From positions 85,741 through 149,740 of the forward strand of contig NW_027174113.1 of assembly GCF_000499845.2 (NCBI RefSeq): DNA of 64,000 nucleotides. The letters are read 5' to 3'. The notes under the pieces are model-generated. The model was given only the letters and a program-made list of their open reading frames with translations, was not told the origin of the DNA and ran no database searches. The DNA is from Phaseolus vulgaris (Eukaryota; Streptophyta; Magnoliopsida; Fabales; Fabaceae). The position numbers and the translations under genes were made by a program. Numbering within the stretch: the stretch's first letter is position 1; every line of letters starts with the position of its first letter. Below are positions 9,724 through 20,390 of this stretch, piece after piece.

Positions 9724-12289
9724 ATGACTCGCTCAAAGATCACCCCAAATCCTCCTCCTTTGTCACGAAACCCCTCATCTCAAGCACACAACCCACCGCG
9801 AGCACGTGGTGCTTCGTCTTCTCAAGCTGAGAGGCCTGCACCCTCCCGCCCCAACCTGGCCCAGGCTACTCCGCCTGTTACCGGAGGAGCCTCCGTCCCC
9901 TCTCCAGATTTCAAAAAACTATACCCATGGGCCACCTCGACCTTGCTGAAGGAAACCTCCCCAGTGAACTCTGCTGGGGCGGTTCTTCGACTGACGAGAG
10001 GGGATGAGCCTCACCAGTCGTTCCACAAGGAGCACGACAAAAGAATGACGGTGTTGCCTTGCCCCCCCGACCTTCCAGTATGCGCCGACGACAAGGGGAA
10101 CAACGGCGGGTTGTTCTGCTTCGTCTACACGACCTTGTTCAAGAAGGTGAAACTTAGGTTTCCCTTCACTCGCTTTGAAAGGGAGCTTCTTACCGAGCTC
10201 GACATCGTCGCCGCCCAGCTCCATCCCAAGAGCTGGGCGTTCGTGCGGGCGTTCCAGATTATGTGCGACCATCTGGGGTTGCCAGCATCAGTGGAAGTCT
10301 TCCTCTTTCTCTTCGAAGCCAAACACCCAGGAGATCGTCTGTGGGTGAGTTTGAACGGGATTGCTGAGAGGTCGATCCTCTCTATCTTCCAGCAATCCTA
10401 CAAAGACTGGAAGGGCAAGTTTGTCCAAGTGCGCCCCAATGACAATGACGCTTCTCTGCTCGACGGTTTCCCCTTGTATTGGGTAAACAAGGGGAACAAA
10501 GAGTCCAAAGGCAGCTTCAGGAGGCCAAGGAGTCCTGATAGCATGGGTGCTTTGGACAGGGACCTATGCTTCTTCTGGAAGAGTGTGGCAGACGCCAACA
10601 TTACCTTCCTCACCACCACGCTCATCTGCTTCGAGTTTTTCGAAGATCAACTCAAAATTTGCATAGGTTAGAACTCACCTCAACGTCTAAGTCTTTATCT
10701 TGACATTACCTCTGTTAACTATTTCTGGGCGTCTTGCGCGTTGTGCACAAGACTTTGGTTTTATTTTCTGCACCACTTATCTGCTTTTGCTGCATACTGC
10801 CTTATGTTTTTACCTTTTTCTCTGAACTAACCCATGCACCTTTGCATTATGCAGATCGTATGTTGGGCCAGGGCAAACTTGCTGAACTGAGGGCGCTCGC
10901 CCGAGCCCACGGGTTGGCATCGGGTTCCCAAACCGCACAGGCCCAACTCCTCCCGAGGTCCAGCCCGCCAACCAACGCAAGAAGCTTATCCTCAGGAAGC
11001 CAAAGAGGAAAGCCCCCCAAGTAGTCCACGAGGAAGAAGAAGAAGATGATGAGGCGACTGAAGATGGCCTCGTCACCAAGAGGAAGAGGGTGGCGCCTTC
11101 TTCACCATCAGCTCCACCTCCACTTCCTACATCAACACCGCCATCCACACCAGCTCCGCCTCCAACATTGCTTCCTCCACCAGCTCCTGCCTCGCCAGTC
11201 CAAGCGATTCCATTGGCGTCTGCGCCTCCTGTGGTTGAGGCCCCCGAGCCTAACTTCATAGAGAACCCCCCGAGCGCCTCCACGCCTTATGTATCAGCTG
11301 GAGGGGGTCCTCCTTCAAACGCCTCAACCGCAAACGCCGCACCAGTCGGGGATGAAGGTGCTCACCACTCTCCAATTCTTATCACTGAATCCCCGACGTC
11401 GCCACCACGCCAAGAAGCACCCGCTGAGCAACCAACTCAAGAAGGTGGCGGCGAAAACCAACTACAAGCCCACCCGGTGCCTCCACAAGCAAACCTCTCT
11501 CTTGAGGTCAAGAGGTTGTGGGAGCCTTTCTCGGCCAAACTGAAGATGATGGCGGAGGACTTCCCCTCCATCATCTCTAAAGCTGTGGAGAGTTCTACCA
11601 GGAAGCTCCAGGATGACCTCTTCGCACTCCGAACTGAGAACAACACCATAAGGATTGAGGCGGAGAGGTTATCCTGCAATCTTACACTCGCCGAGATTGA
11701 ACACTCCCGAGTAGAAGATGCCATGAGCACTGAGCTCTGGGTGGCGCGCAAGGAGGCCACCGATCTACGCCATAAGGTGCAGCTTTTGGCTCAAGAAAAG
11801 ATTGAGCTGGAGAGCAAGATAGTACCTTATCGCGTCAAGGTGGCTGACCTGGAGGCCTTGATCAAAGCTGACGCCGCCAAGGTGAAGAACCTCGAGAAAA
11901 GGTCAGCCGATCGGGAGGTCTTCTTGGGGAAGGTGGAGAAAGAAAGAGACGACACCATGGCCAAGCTCGCTGAAGCCAACAAAGAGAACGGGAAGATCGC
12001 CGCTGAACTGGGCCAGGTGCAGGCAGAATCCAAGAAGGTTGCTGAAGACCTTCTTCAGGCTCAAGAAACCATTGAAGAACTTAAGAAGCAAGCTGAAGAG
12101 CTGAAGCAGCAGAATGAGGGGCTGAAGAAACAGATCGAAGAACTTAACCTGAGCTCTGCCCAAATTATTGCTGTTGGATTCGAGGCCGCCCAGGAACAGT
12201 TCGCCTGCCTGTTCCCCGATCTAGATCTTACCATGGTGTCTCTCAATAACGAGGTGGTGGACGGGAAGGTTGTTCCTGCTGAAGACTAA
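9724..12289 (+). pseudogene. Antisense gene of element A: Transposase_28-like domain plus coiled coil
   Basis: Protein of unknown function encoded opposite to gag-pol. Exon 1 (9724-10666) carries the conserved core: YPWA, FPFTRFERELLTELD, AQLHPKSWAFVRAFQI and WKGKFVQV, then LDGFPLYWV. This resembles the plant family named putative gypsy type transposon. The intron 10667-10854 (GTTAGAAC...ATGCAG) sits where the B-family genes have theirs. Exon 2 starts DRMLGQGKLAELR. A frameshift near 10925-10950 is needed to reach the next part: basic KPKRK, an acidic EEEEEDD run, basic TKRKR, a Pro/Ser-rich linker, a coiled coil at about 11480-12160, and the tail EVVDGKVVPAED. The basic/acidic pattern suggests a nuclear protein. 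The start at 9724 is chosen for its position just after the 5'-UTR intron; an ATG at 9658 lies within that intron. Confidence 0.7.
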
Positions 12290-12900
12290 TTGATTTCCTC
12301 CATCCACTACCTTTATGTTTTCTCCCTTACCCAATCTGCTTGTAATAATCTTTCTATTTTTCTGATTTTTCTGTATATGTACCTTAAACTGATGTTCACT
12401 TTATGACAAGGTCTTTGTATTTCCTCTTGCAACTCCTTTGTCTGCTTTATCTCTTCTTGCACAATTTACTTCAAAGAAATAACTTAGTAATTTCGCAAGC
12501 GCAATCGTGTACTTAACTGTTTCGAACCACCGATCTTCGGACAATAACGCTTTAACAACTTGTAATCTCAAGGCAATGAACCTCAACGTAAAATCACTCT
12601 TTAAATAACGAACTTCAACTCAATCAATGGCTTAAGACACCGCTAACCCGATCTGCTTCATCAAAACGGGTCTTTGACTTTCTTGCTATTGCTAGAATTT
12701 TTCCTGGTCGCCAAAGACTCTTGGCGATATCAGCTTCTTCCTGGCTTCATAACTTGTTCATTGTTCCTTCATCTGGGGGTAGAGGCGCCTTTCGGATCCT
12801 TCTCTACCTCCCTGATCTTCAGAACAAGAGACCGGGGGGCTAGGCGTTCTCTTTGAACCTACCTTAGCCACCCTCAAACTTCTTCCACCCTTTACACCAT
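12290..12900. other. Element A spacer between antisense gene end and tandem repeats
   Basis: T-rich 3' flank of the antisense gene followed by unique sequence. No gene or strong repeat is visible. Confidence 0.5.
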
Positions 12901-13010
12901 ACCTGAACTCGTTCGAGACGAGAAGGATTTTATCTTGCCTGAACTGGCTCATCGGCGAGAAGGTCTTTAACTTGCCTGAACTCGCTCATCAGCGAGAAGG
13001 TCTTTAACTC
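12901..13010. repeat. tandem repeat array 1 in element A (about 38 bp unit)
   Basis: Three imperfect units of the type CCTGAACTCGCTCATC followed by GCGAGAAGGTCTTTAACTTG, starting near 12902, 12936 and 12974. Confidence 0.75.
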
Positions 13011-13204
13011 GTGCCTCTACATTGCCCCAGGGGTTACATCTCCTCTCCCCCAGAAACACTGAGGACTTTTTGCTGGTGCCTCTACATTGCCCCAGGGGTT
13101 ACATCTCCTCTCCCCCAGAAACACTGAGGACTTTTCACTGGTGCCTCTACATTGCCCCAGGGGTTACATCTCCTCTCCCCAGAAACACTGAGGACTTTTC
13201 ACTC
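13011..13204. repeat. tandem repeat array 2 in element A (65 bp unit)
   Basis: Three near-identical 65 bp units starting GTGCCTCTACATTGCCCCAG at 13011, 13076 and 13141. Confidence 0.88.
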
Positions 13205-13285
13205 TTTCTCGCCTGCACTCGCTCGACGGCGAGGAGGTCTTTATCTCGCCTCAGAATGCGCGAGAGCGTTGAGGTCTTTTAACTG

Positions 13286-13408
13286 GTGCCTCCGATCGCC
13301 GAAAGACGATGAGGACTTTAACTTTAACTGGTGCCTCCAATCGCCGAAAGACGATGAGGACTTTAACTTTAACTGGTGCCTCCAATCGCCGAAAGACGAT
13401 GAGGACTT
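13286..13408. repeat. tandem repeat array 3 in element A (45 bp unit)
   Basis: Three units beginning GTGCCTCC at 13286, 13331 and 13376, each containing CGCCGAAAGACGATGAGGAC. A spacer with related text (TCGCCT, GAGGTCTTT) separates it from array 2. Confidence 0.88.
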
Positions 13409-13579
13409 GGAAACTTTTTAGAAAGCATGCAATCTAAAACAACTTTAAGCTTCGAAAACTCCTCTTTATTGGGTGGCCTCATTAAAAACCCTCCTTAGGG
13501 AAAATAGAGTGCCCCCTTCAAACTGTTTTAACAGAGACATTGTAATATAACATCGTGTTTGTCTTTACTTACAACGTTC

Positions 13580-14863
13580 TTAACTGTAATATAACTTAAG
13601 GTGCGTGGCGTTCCAGGTGCGAGGGATCGCCCCTCCATCCAATGTCTCTAAGCAGTAGGCGCCGTTCCCGAGCGCCTCGGTTATTCTGAACGGTCCCGTC
13701 CACTTAGGCGACAACTTATTCTCCATCTCGTACTGGTGGGCTTTCCTCATCACCAGGTCGCCCTCTCTGAACTGTCTTGGCATCACCTTCGAGTTATATC
13801 TTCGTTCAATCCTTCTCTTCACCGCCTCAGCTTTCAATCTCGCCTCTTCCCTGACCTCATCCAGTAGATCCAGGTTCAACCTTCTCTCTTCATTCGAGTC
13901 TTCCTCCACGAAGTTCTGGAATCTCGGCGAGCTCTCCTGGATCTCCACTGGAATCATTGCGTCGCACCCATAGACCAAGCTGAACGGGGTCTCATGGGTT
14001 CCTGACTGCTCGGTGGTGTGGTACGCCCAAACTATACGGGGTACCTCCTCAGCCCAACTTCCTTTGGCTTTCTCTAGCCTTCTCTTCAAACCTCTTAGCA
14101 ACACCCGATTGGCTGACTCTACTTGGCCATTCGTCTGAGGGTGCTTGACGGATGCAAACACTTGTTGAATTCCCACCCCTTCGCACAGCTTCTTCAACAG
14201 GTGACTTGCAAACTGAGTCCCATTGTCCGACACCAGGCGCTAGGGCACACCAAACCGGCACACAATGTTCTTCCACACGAAACCTTCGATCTTGTGTGCG
14301 GTGATCTGGGCCACTGGTTCTGCTTCGATCCACTTGGTGAAATATTCAATCGCCACCACCAAGTACTTCATCTGCCTGATCGCCAGCAGGAATGGTCCCA
14401 GGATGTCGATTCCCCATGTATGAAACGGCCAAGGGCTGTAAATCGACTTCAACTCCTCAGGAGGCGCCTTGTGCCAATCGGCGTGCTGCTGGCTTTGCTT
14501 GCAGCACTGCGCATACCTCTTGCAATCTTCTCTCATCGTTGGCCAGTAGTAACCTGCACGAAGAGTCCTTGCGGCCAGAGCTCGACCCCCGACGTGGCTT
14601 CCGCATATCCCTTCATGGAGCTCTGCCATAATTCTCGTACATTTCTCGCCATGCACACATTCCAGGAGTGGGTGAGTGAACCCAAACCTGTACAACTCGC
14701 CATCAATCATTGTGTACTTGCTAGAATTCTTCTTTATCTTCCTAGCCTCTGTCGGATCCAGCGGGAGAAGGCCATCTGCCAGGCACCGCTTATACTGTGT
14801 TACCCAGGTGTCTGGCTCAGGCGTAGCGCAAACCTGCGTCATGTTTACCCTCTCCCCCGACAT
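13580..14863 (-). pseudogene. Element A integrase, interrupted by one stop
   Basis: Joins element cDNA to host DNA in the nucleus. The N-terminal half (14863-14240) has the H2C2 zinc module (ELHEGICGSHVGG ... CCKQSQQHA, with one cysteine position altered to S relative to the B family CRQCQKHA) and the first catalytic aspartate (TWGIDILGPF). After RFGVP a TAG stop intervenes, and 14233-13580 resumes with SDNGTQF (second D), NGQVESANR (catalytic E) and the C-terminal part ending TWNATHLKLYYS. A frame change at the junction with the RNase H frame (about 14850) also separates it from upstream pol. Confidence 0.88.
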
Positions 14864-16701
14864 GCTCTTATTCTCGGCGATCTTAAGGTCTCTTGAGTCA
14901 GGGACCTATGACTTCTCGCCGCTCTCTCCGTCGACTTGCTTATCTGAAGAACCAGGTGATCTGCTACAAATGTTCTCGGCGTCTTCAGAGTTTCTTGAAT
15001 AACCGTCCTCTGCCTACCCCCCTTGCCTGAACTGGCGAGCTTAGCTAGCAAGTCAGCTCGGGCATTCTGCTCTCTGGGCACATGCACCACTTCAAAGGAG
15101 GCAAATGAACTCTTCAACTCCTGTACATACTCCAGGTAAGCCGCCATTTGTGGATCTTTAGCCTGGAACTCGCCTGTTACTTGCCCCGTGACCAGCATCG
15201 AGTCACTCTTAGCCATCAGCACCCTGGCTCCCATCTCCTTAGCCAGCAAGATACCGGCGATCAGCGCCTCGTATTCTGCTTGATTATTGCTGGCCTTGAA
15301 GGCAAACCTCAAGGATTGTTCGATCAGCACGCCGTTGGGTCCCTCCAAGATGACTCCAGCACCGCTACCCTGCTGGTTTGACGATCCATCCACTGAGAGT
15401 ACCCAACGGAAGTCATCCCCTTCAACTCGTGTCGCTTCAGATGAGAGCTCGACCATGAAGTCTGCGAAGATTTGCCCCTTGATCGGGCCTCGGGGCTCAT
15501 ACTTAATATCAAACTCCGACAGCTCCACTGCCCACTTCACCATCCTCCCAGCAACGTCGGGCTTCTTCAAGACCTTCTGGATGGGCAGGTCGGTCATCAC
15601 CAGTATCGTGAAGCTATGAAAGTAGTGGCGCAACCTCCTCGCCGAAAATACCACAGCCACCGCAGCCTTCTCCAGGGCCTGATACCTTACCTTCGGGCCC
15701 TGCAGCACCTTACTAACAAAATAAATAGGCTTTTGAGCCTGATCTTGGTCCTGGGCGAGCACCGCACTCACCGCCCTCTCAGTTACAGCAAAATACAACC
15801 TGAGAGGGGTTCCCACCAGCGGTTTGCACAAAACCGGCGGGCTCGCCAGATACTCCTTCAGCTTGACGAAGGCTTCTTCACACTCCTTCGTCCAGGCAAA
15901 CTTGTTATTCCGCCTTAAGCACTGAAAATATGGATGGCCCTTCTCTCCGCTAGCTGACACGAAGCGAGACATGGCGGCCATCCGACCTGTAAGCTGCTGC
16001 ACTTCCTTCACTGTAGCCGGGCTCCTCATCGCCAAAATGGCAGCGCACTTATCGGGGTTGGCCTCTATTCCTCTTTCAGTTAGGAGAAATCCCAGGAACC
16101 TCCCAACCTCCACGCCAAAGATACACTTCTCCGGGTTCAGCTTCAACCTGAACTTGGCGATCATAGTAAACAACTCCTCCAAGTCCGCAACGTGCTTGCT
16201 TTTCTCTGGCGAGGTCACGACCATGTCATCCACGTACGCTTGCACATTCCTTCCCAACATCGGTGCAAGTACTCGATCCATCAACCTCTGGTACGTGGCC
16301 CCCGCGTTCTTCAGCCCAAAAGGCATCACCTTGTAGCAGTAGCACGATCTCTCGGTCATGAAGGCAGTCTTCTCTTCATCCATGGGATGCATCTTGATCT
16401 GGTTATACCCCGAGAAGGCGTCCAGGAAGCTCAACAACTTGCACCCTGCAGCACTGTCCACCAGGGCGTCTATGTTTGGCAAAGGATACGAATCCTTTGG
16501 GCAGGCTTTATTCAGATCAGTGAAATCGACGCACATGCGCCATTTCCCATTACTCTTCTTCACCAGCACGACATTGGCTAGCCAATCGGGGTACTGCACC
16601 TCCCTGATATGGCCTGCAGCGAGGAGTTTCTGTTTTTCGTCTCTTATCGCCTGCCTCCTCTCCTCGTTGAACTTCCTTCTTCTCTGCCGTACTGGTCCAT
16701 C
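14845..16701 (-). CDS. Element A reverse transcriptase with dual RNase H
   Basis: Copies element RNA into DNA. The frame is open from 16758, but homologous coding begins near 16701 (GPVRQRRRKFNEER). RT motifs: VDFTDLNKACPKDSYPLP, FLDAFSGYNQIKMHP, VMPFGLKNAGATYQRLMD, and catalytic YVDD at 16224-16235. A first RNase H (FAVTERAVSAVL ... PIYFVSK) is followed by a second, archaeal-like RNase H (VDGSSNQQGSGAG, then NNQAEYEALIAG, KSDSMLVTGQV and NARADLLAK), the Tat-lineage hallmark. It reads without stops but is out of frame with both gag-protease and integrase, so it is probably not expressed in a normal polyprotein. Confidence 0.88.
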   Translation of the reverse strand, partial: DGPVRQRRRKFNEERRQAIRDEKQKLLAAGHIREVQYPDWLANVVLVKKSNGKWRMCVDFTDLNKACPKDSYPLPNIDALVDSAAGCKLLSFLDAFSGYNQIKMHPMDEEKTAFMTERSCYCYKVMPFGLKNAGATYQRLMDRVLAPMLGRNVQAYVDDMVVTSPEKSKHVADLEELFTMIAKFRLKLNPEKCIFGVEVGRFLGFLLTERGIEANPDKCAAILAMRSPATVKEVQQLTGRMAAMSRFVSASGEKGHPYFQCLRRNNKFAWTKECEEAFVKLKEYLASPPVLCKPLVGTPLRLYFAVTERAVSAVLAQDQDQAQKPIYFVSKVLQGPKVRYQALEKAAVAVVFSARRLRHYFHSFTILVMTDLPIQKVLKKPDVAGRMVKWAVELSEFDIKYEPRGPIKGQIFADFMVELSSEATRVEGDDFRWVLSVDGSSNQQGSGAGVILEGPNGVLIEQSLRFAFKASNNQAEYEALIAGILLAKEMGARVLMAKSDSMLVTGQVTGEFQAKDPQMAAYLEYVQELKSSFASFEVVHVPREQNARADLLAKLASSGKGGRQRTVIQETLKTPRTFVADHLVLQISKSTERAARSHRSLTQETLRSPRIRACRGRG

Positions 16702-18995
16702 GCCAAATGATGGAACAAGAAGTCGGGATCGATCCCGGGCATGTCCGAAGCGGACCATGCAAACGTATCCAGATGCCGCTCTATCACCTTGGCGATCTGG
16801 TCCTGGAGCTCAACCTCCAGGGATCTTCCCAGCTTGAAGATCTTTCCCCCAATCTCCCTCTCGAGCCACTGCTCGATGGGTTTTGGCCTGGTTTCTCTGG
16901 CGATCACCGCCCTGGCGATTCCCAGCTCCCTCGCTTCCTCAGGGCGATTCCTTGCCTCCTCTTCTTCCAGACCGGCGTTCCCCTCCTCCAGCTCAGCATC
17001 CACCATCACCACATCTCTTCCGACGGTCTCTTCTATTACCGTCGATCTGGGCGTCACACCAGGAGGCGGGGTGGTTGTCACATAACTCACAGACCTTTTG
17101 TTTTTCAGGCTATTCTCATAGCACCTCTTCGCTTCTTTCTGGTCGGATTTGATGGTGATCACCACCCCGTCCATAGACGGCAACTTCACCTTCATGTGTC
17201 GTGTCGATGGTATAGCACCTATTCTGTTGAGCATGGGTCTTCCCAGCAGAATGTTGTACGCTGAGGGAGCATTTACGACAAGGTATTTGATCTTCTCTGT
17301 CCTCGAACCCGCCTCATCTGTAAACATAGTCCTCAACTCTATGTACCCCCTGACCTCTACCTGGTCACCAGCAAAACCATACAAACACCCTCCATAGGGC
17401 CTCAGCTGGTCAAGGGGTAGCTCCAGCTGCGTGAAAGTCGGCCAGAACATCACGTCTGCCGAGCTTCCTTGGTCCACTAGAACCCTGTGGACCTTTCTTC
17501 CTGCTGTGATCAACGAGATGACTATGGGATCGTTGTCATGAGGCACAATGTCCCGAAGATCTTGCTTGGTGAACGTAATGTCCACATCCGGCGAGTGGTC
17601 TTCAAACATATCCACCGTCATCACAGACCTGGCATACTTCTTCCTCTGTGATGCGGTGCATCCACCACCTGAGAAACCTCCTGCAATGGTGTGGATTTCC
17701 CCGTGGGTAGGCATCTCGTGCTGTTGGGCCTGTCCACCTGCTGGTTGAGAACTCGACGGGCCCCCGGCTCTTCTGTCCAGCAAGTAGTCGTTTAGGAACC
17801 CGCTCTTGACCAGATCGTCGAGCTGGTATCCTAAAGCCAAACACGAGTCCACGGTGTGACCAAAGCCCTGGTGAAACTCACACCAGGCGTCTGGCTTTGG
17901 TCCCAGCACCTTGTCGCCCACCTTCTCGGGCGCCTTCAACCTAGCTGATATATTGGGAATGGCGACCAGGTCCGCCAATCCCATGACAAACTTGTGCTTA
18001 GGCGGGCGATTGTACTCCCGGCGTGCTGGTTGAGGGCGTCCTTGCCCCCTGCCCTTGTTCTTCCTCGGATCATAAGGATGTCGAGTCCTCTGATCCCTTC
18101 TGGCCGCCGCTGTCTCCAGCACCCTCTGTGGCTGGATCCTGGTCTGGGCGCGTGGCCTAGCGGGAGCCACGCTTCCCCTCTTCTCGGCGACTTCATTCTC
18201 ATCGGCGATGTGAGCCACCGCAAGTCGCCTGACTTCAGCAAACGTGGCAGGGTGAGCCCTGATCAATGCCTCACAGAATGGTCCCGGCAGCACGCCCTTC
18301 TTAAATGCATAGACCAGCATTTCTTCATCTTTGGCCGGCGATCTGACCATCTGCGCCCCAAAACGATTCAGGTAGTCCCTGAGGGACTCTCCCTGATATT
18401 GCCTTATGTCAAACAAATCATAAGACACCCTGGGCGGTGCCTTATTCACGATGTACTGCTCGACGAAAATCTTTGAAAACTGTTGGAAGTTGGTTATGTG
18501 ACCTGTAGGCAGGCTCACAAACCATTCCAGCGCCGTTCCCTGGAGTGTGCTCACAAACATTTTGCAGTACACGGCGTCTGATCCCCCTGACAGCATCATC
18601 TGCGTATGGAACGTGGTGAGATGAGCCTCAGGATCCTCCACGCCGGTGAAAACAGCCTTAACAGGTACCACACTCGCAGGAATAGGCGTGTCAGTAATCG
18701 CCTGAGCGAAAGGCATAGGAAAAACACGAGGCGGCGTTGACGGCGCGACCTCTTCAGCAATAGGACGCCCTCGCTGCTCCTGAAGAGCTTGACGCAGCTC
18801 TTCAGTCACTTTGCTAAGCTCATCATTCCTGGCCCGAGAGGCGACCAGGTCCTCATGCATTCTCGCCTGTTCTATGCGCGAGGCTTCCACATTTGCCTGC
18901 AACGAACGCATAATCTCCACCATCTGCGCCATGGTCATGGCGCTGGCGCCTTCAGCAGCAACGGGCGCAACTGGACTTGAACGGTTGCTTCTCAT
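16644..18995 (-). CDS. Element A gag and aspartic protease
   Basis: Capsid-forming Gag followed by protease. The suggested start is the methionine at 18995 (MRSNRSS); the frame is open back to 19031. Counting from 19031, a coiled segment covers about residues 35-90. The retrotransposon gag domain spans about 125-280 (FHTQMMLSGGSDAVYCKMF, then YDLFDIRQYQGESLRDYLNRF). A zinc-knuckle-like WCEFHQGFGHTVDSC lies at 383-397. The protease has LVDQGSSAD around 518-526 and AYNILLGRP around 591-599. The tail reaches the RT leader (FAWSASDMPGIDPDF), then loses frame near 16700 by a small deletion after HHLAMD, so its last 20 or so residues are out-of-frame readthrough. Confidence 0.87.
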   Translation of the reverse strand: MRSNRSSPVAPVAAEGASAMTMAQMVEIMRSLQANVEASRIEQARMHEDLVASRARNDELSKVTEELRQALQEQRGRPIAEEVAPSTPPRVFPMPFAQAITDTPIPASVVPVKAVFTGVEDPEAHLTTFHTQMMLSGGSDAVYCKMFVSTLQGTALEWFVSLPTGHITNFQQFSKIFVEQYIVNKAPPRVSYDLFDIRQYQGESLRDYLNRFGAQMVRSPAKDEEMLVYAFKKGVLPGPFCEALIRAHPATFAEVRRLAVAHIADENEVAEKRGSVAPARPRAQTRIQPQRVLETAAARRDQRTRHPYDPRKNKGRGQGRPQPARREYNRPPKHKFVMGLADLVAIPNISARLKAPEKVGDKVLGPKPDAWCEFHQGFGHTVDSCLALGYQLDDLVKSGFLNDYLLDRRAGGPSSSQPAGGQAQQHEMPTHGEIHTIAGGFSGGGCTASQRKKYARSVMTVDMFEDHSPDVDITFTKQDLRDIVPHDNDPIVISLITAGRKVHRVLVDQGSSADVMFWPTFTQLELPLDQLRPYGGCLYGFAGDQVEVRGYIELRTMFTDEAGSRTEKIKYLVVNAPSAYNILLGRPMLNRIGAIPSTRHMKVKLPSMDGVVITIKSDQKEAKRCYENSLKNKRSVSYVTTTPPPGVTPRSTVIEETVGRDVVMVDAELEEGNAGLEEEEARNRPEEARELGIARAVIARETRPKPIEQWLEREIGGKIFKLGRSLEVELQDQIAKVIERHLDTFAWSASDMPGIDPDFLFHHLAMDQYGREEGSSTRRGGRR

Positions 18996-19396
18996 TTTTC
19001 TCATGAAAACTTGGCAAATCACAGAGTACAACGAACAATACTTCCTTCAGCGACGATCGACTCAGCGATCAATCGGTCAGAATTTCGCGACACTTCGCAA
19101 GAAACCTCAAGAACACAGCGAACCTCCACAGAAACCTGCAACTCCACCAGAAACCACCGCTTCTCCCACGGAAAACCAAACGAGCCAAAGAACTCAAATC
19201 TCACAGAACGAATCTCGCGTAAGCAGCAGAAAACTTCACCTCACCGAACAAAAATCCAAACGAACGGTGGAAAACGCGAAATCACCGAAGAAAACTTAGA
19301 CGAACAGCGAACAATGGTTGCACCAGCACACAACCACACAGAAAACTGCAAAAACCTCCAAGAACTCACGCTGTGGATGGGAACAGGTTTTACACG
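18996..19396 (-). other. Element A 5' untranslated leader
   Basis: Sequence between the primer site and the gag start. It is A/C-rich on the plus strand (many AACCTC/CAGAAA runs) and shows no convincing gene. Confidence 0.6.
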
Positions 19397-19414
19397 GCCC
19401 CACGGTGGGCACCT
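19397..19414 (-). other. Element A primer binding site, degenerate tRNA-Lys type
   Basis: Minus strand AGGTGCCCACCGTGGGGC matches 16 of 18 positions of the TGGCGCCCACCGTGGGGC site found intact in B1 and B2, which corresponds to the 3' end of plant tRNA-Lys. It lies 2 nt from the 5' LTR. Confidence 0.75.
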
Positions 19415-19416
19415 GA

Positions 19417-20307
19417 TGATCCTGCCTGTTGACCAAAACGTTGGAGCTTGCCTCGTCAAACTTGGATCGACGTGTGCACCGCGTCAACCTCCGTCCTTCG
19501 CCACGATCCACCTCAAGAACCTGCAAAAGAACAGAGCGGCACCGCTGCGGCCGATCGCACTCCAACGCCCAAGTCAGTGACTGAACCACCAAATACTAAG
19601 AGTAACTCTCAAGAACTCTCAAGGAACCGTGAACCAGTTCTCTCTCAGTATACTCAGGAAACTCGCAAGCGTAAAGAAGAAAATCTGAACGTGCGTACCT
19701 CAGAAGTTCGTTGGGAAACCCTTATATACCTGGACACTTTCTCTCTCCTGGCAGTTACAGACCTGGACACGTGGCTCGCATCCAGCCGTACACGTGCCAT
19801 CATCTGGAGCCTCCTTGACTTGGGCGCTGCTTCTGACTCTCATTTGGCTAAGTTACTTATGCATGGTACTACTCAGTGCATAGTTGTCTTGGAGTGCGAT
19901 CTCTACTGGGATTGGCGAGTTAGGGTGCCTTCGTATACACCTTCCCTGTGGTCTCGCCGGCCGCCTTCATCATCTACTCTTCTTGCTTCCCCGTGTATGC
20001 CATGTGAGCTATCCCCCGACCTCATCCTCTGGCCAGCTGGGAAATGTCTATCTGCCTTCATCTCCGGCGATGTCCTTGCTTCGGCGATCTCTAATCACTT
20101 GGTCGCCCGGATTCATATCTGGCGACTTCGTCTTCAACTTGGTGACCGCCGGTTCTGGTGTGCTGGAGATCGGAGCACGCCAACTTAATAACTGGCTACT
20201 ACACGAGCCCCCCGACCTCCTTCCCTTCTGCCAACCTGGCGTCCTCTCAACACGCCTATACAATAGCTTGATGCCACGTCATTACTTCCGACTACCAGGG
20301 CGGTACA
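19417..20307 (-). repeat. Element A 5' LTR with promoter
   Basis: 891 bp partner of 8238-9128. The TATA box TATATAAG reads on the minus strand at 19721-19728, putting U3 at roughly 20307-19730. It is followed by the GTATA duplication. Confidence 0.93.
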
Positions 20308-20312
20308 GTATA

Positions 20313-20390
20313 TATAGTATACAATATATATTTATATATATATAATTAAACTTATTAATCGTTGTTATACTTTTTTTTAATTATATATAT
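20313..20390. other. AT-rich flank between insertions
   Basis: AT/TA microsatellite-like sequence forming the background into which element A and the next solo LTR inserted. No gene. Confidence 0.6.

Larger units (their letters stand above)
8238..20307 (-). mobile_element. Element A: complete Ty3/gypsy Tat-lineage retrotransposon with an antisense gene
   Basis: 12,070 bp between 891 bp LTRs, with GTATA target duplications at 8233-8237 and 20308-20312. Minus-strand order: 5' LTR, primer site, gag-protease, RT with two RNase H domains, integrase, three tandem-repeat arrays, an opposite-strand spliced gene, polypurine tract, 3' LTR. The second RNase H between RT/RNase H and integrase marks the Tat lineage, and the antisense gene recalls Retand-type elements. 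By eye the two LTRs differ at about 12 positions, so insertion was fairly recent. The sense frames contain frameshifts and one stop. Confidence 0.94.

Noticed and set aside
14123..14896. Long plus-strand open frame opposite integrase in A; similar frames opposite RNase H and integrase in B1, B2 and B3 (for example 53223-53885)
   Set aside because: Exact shadows of the sense coding sequence in conserved domains; no independent start context or motif.
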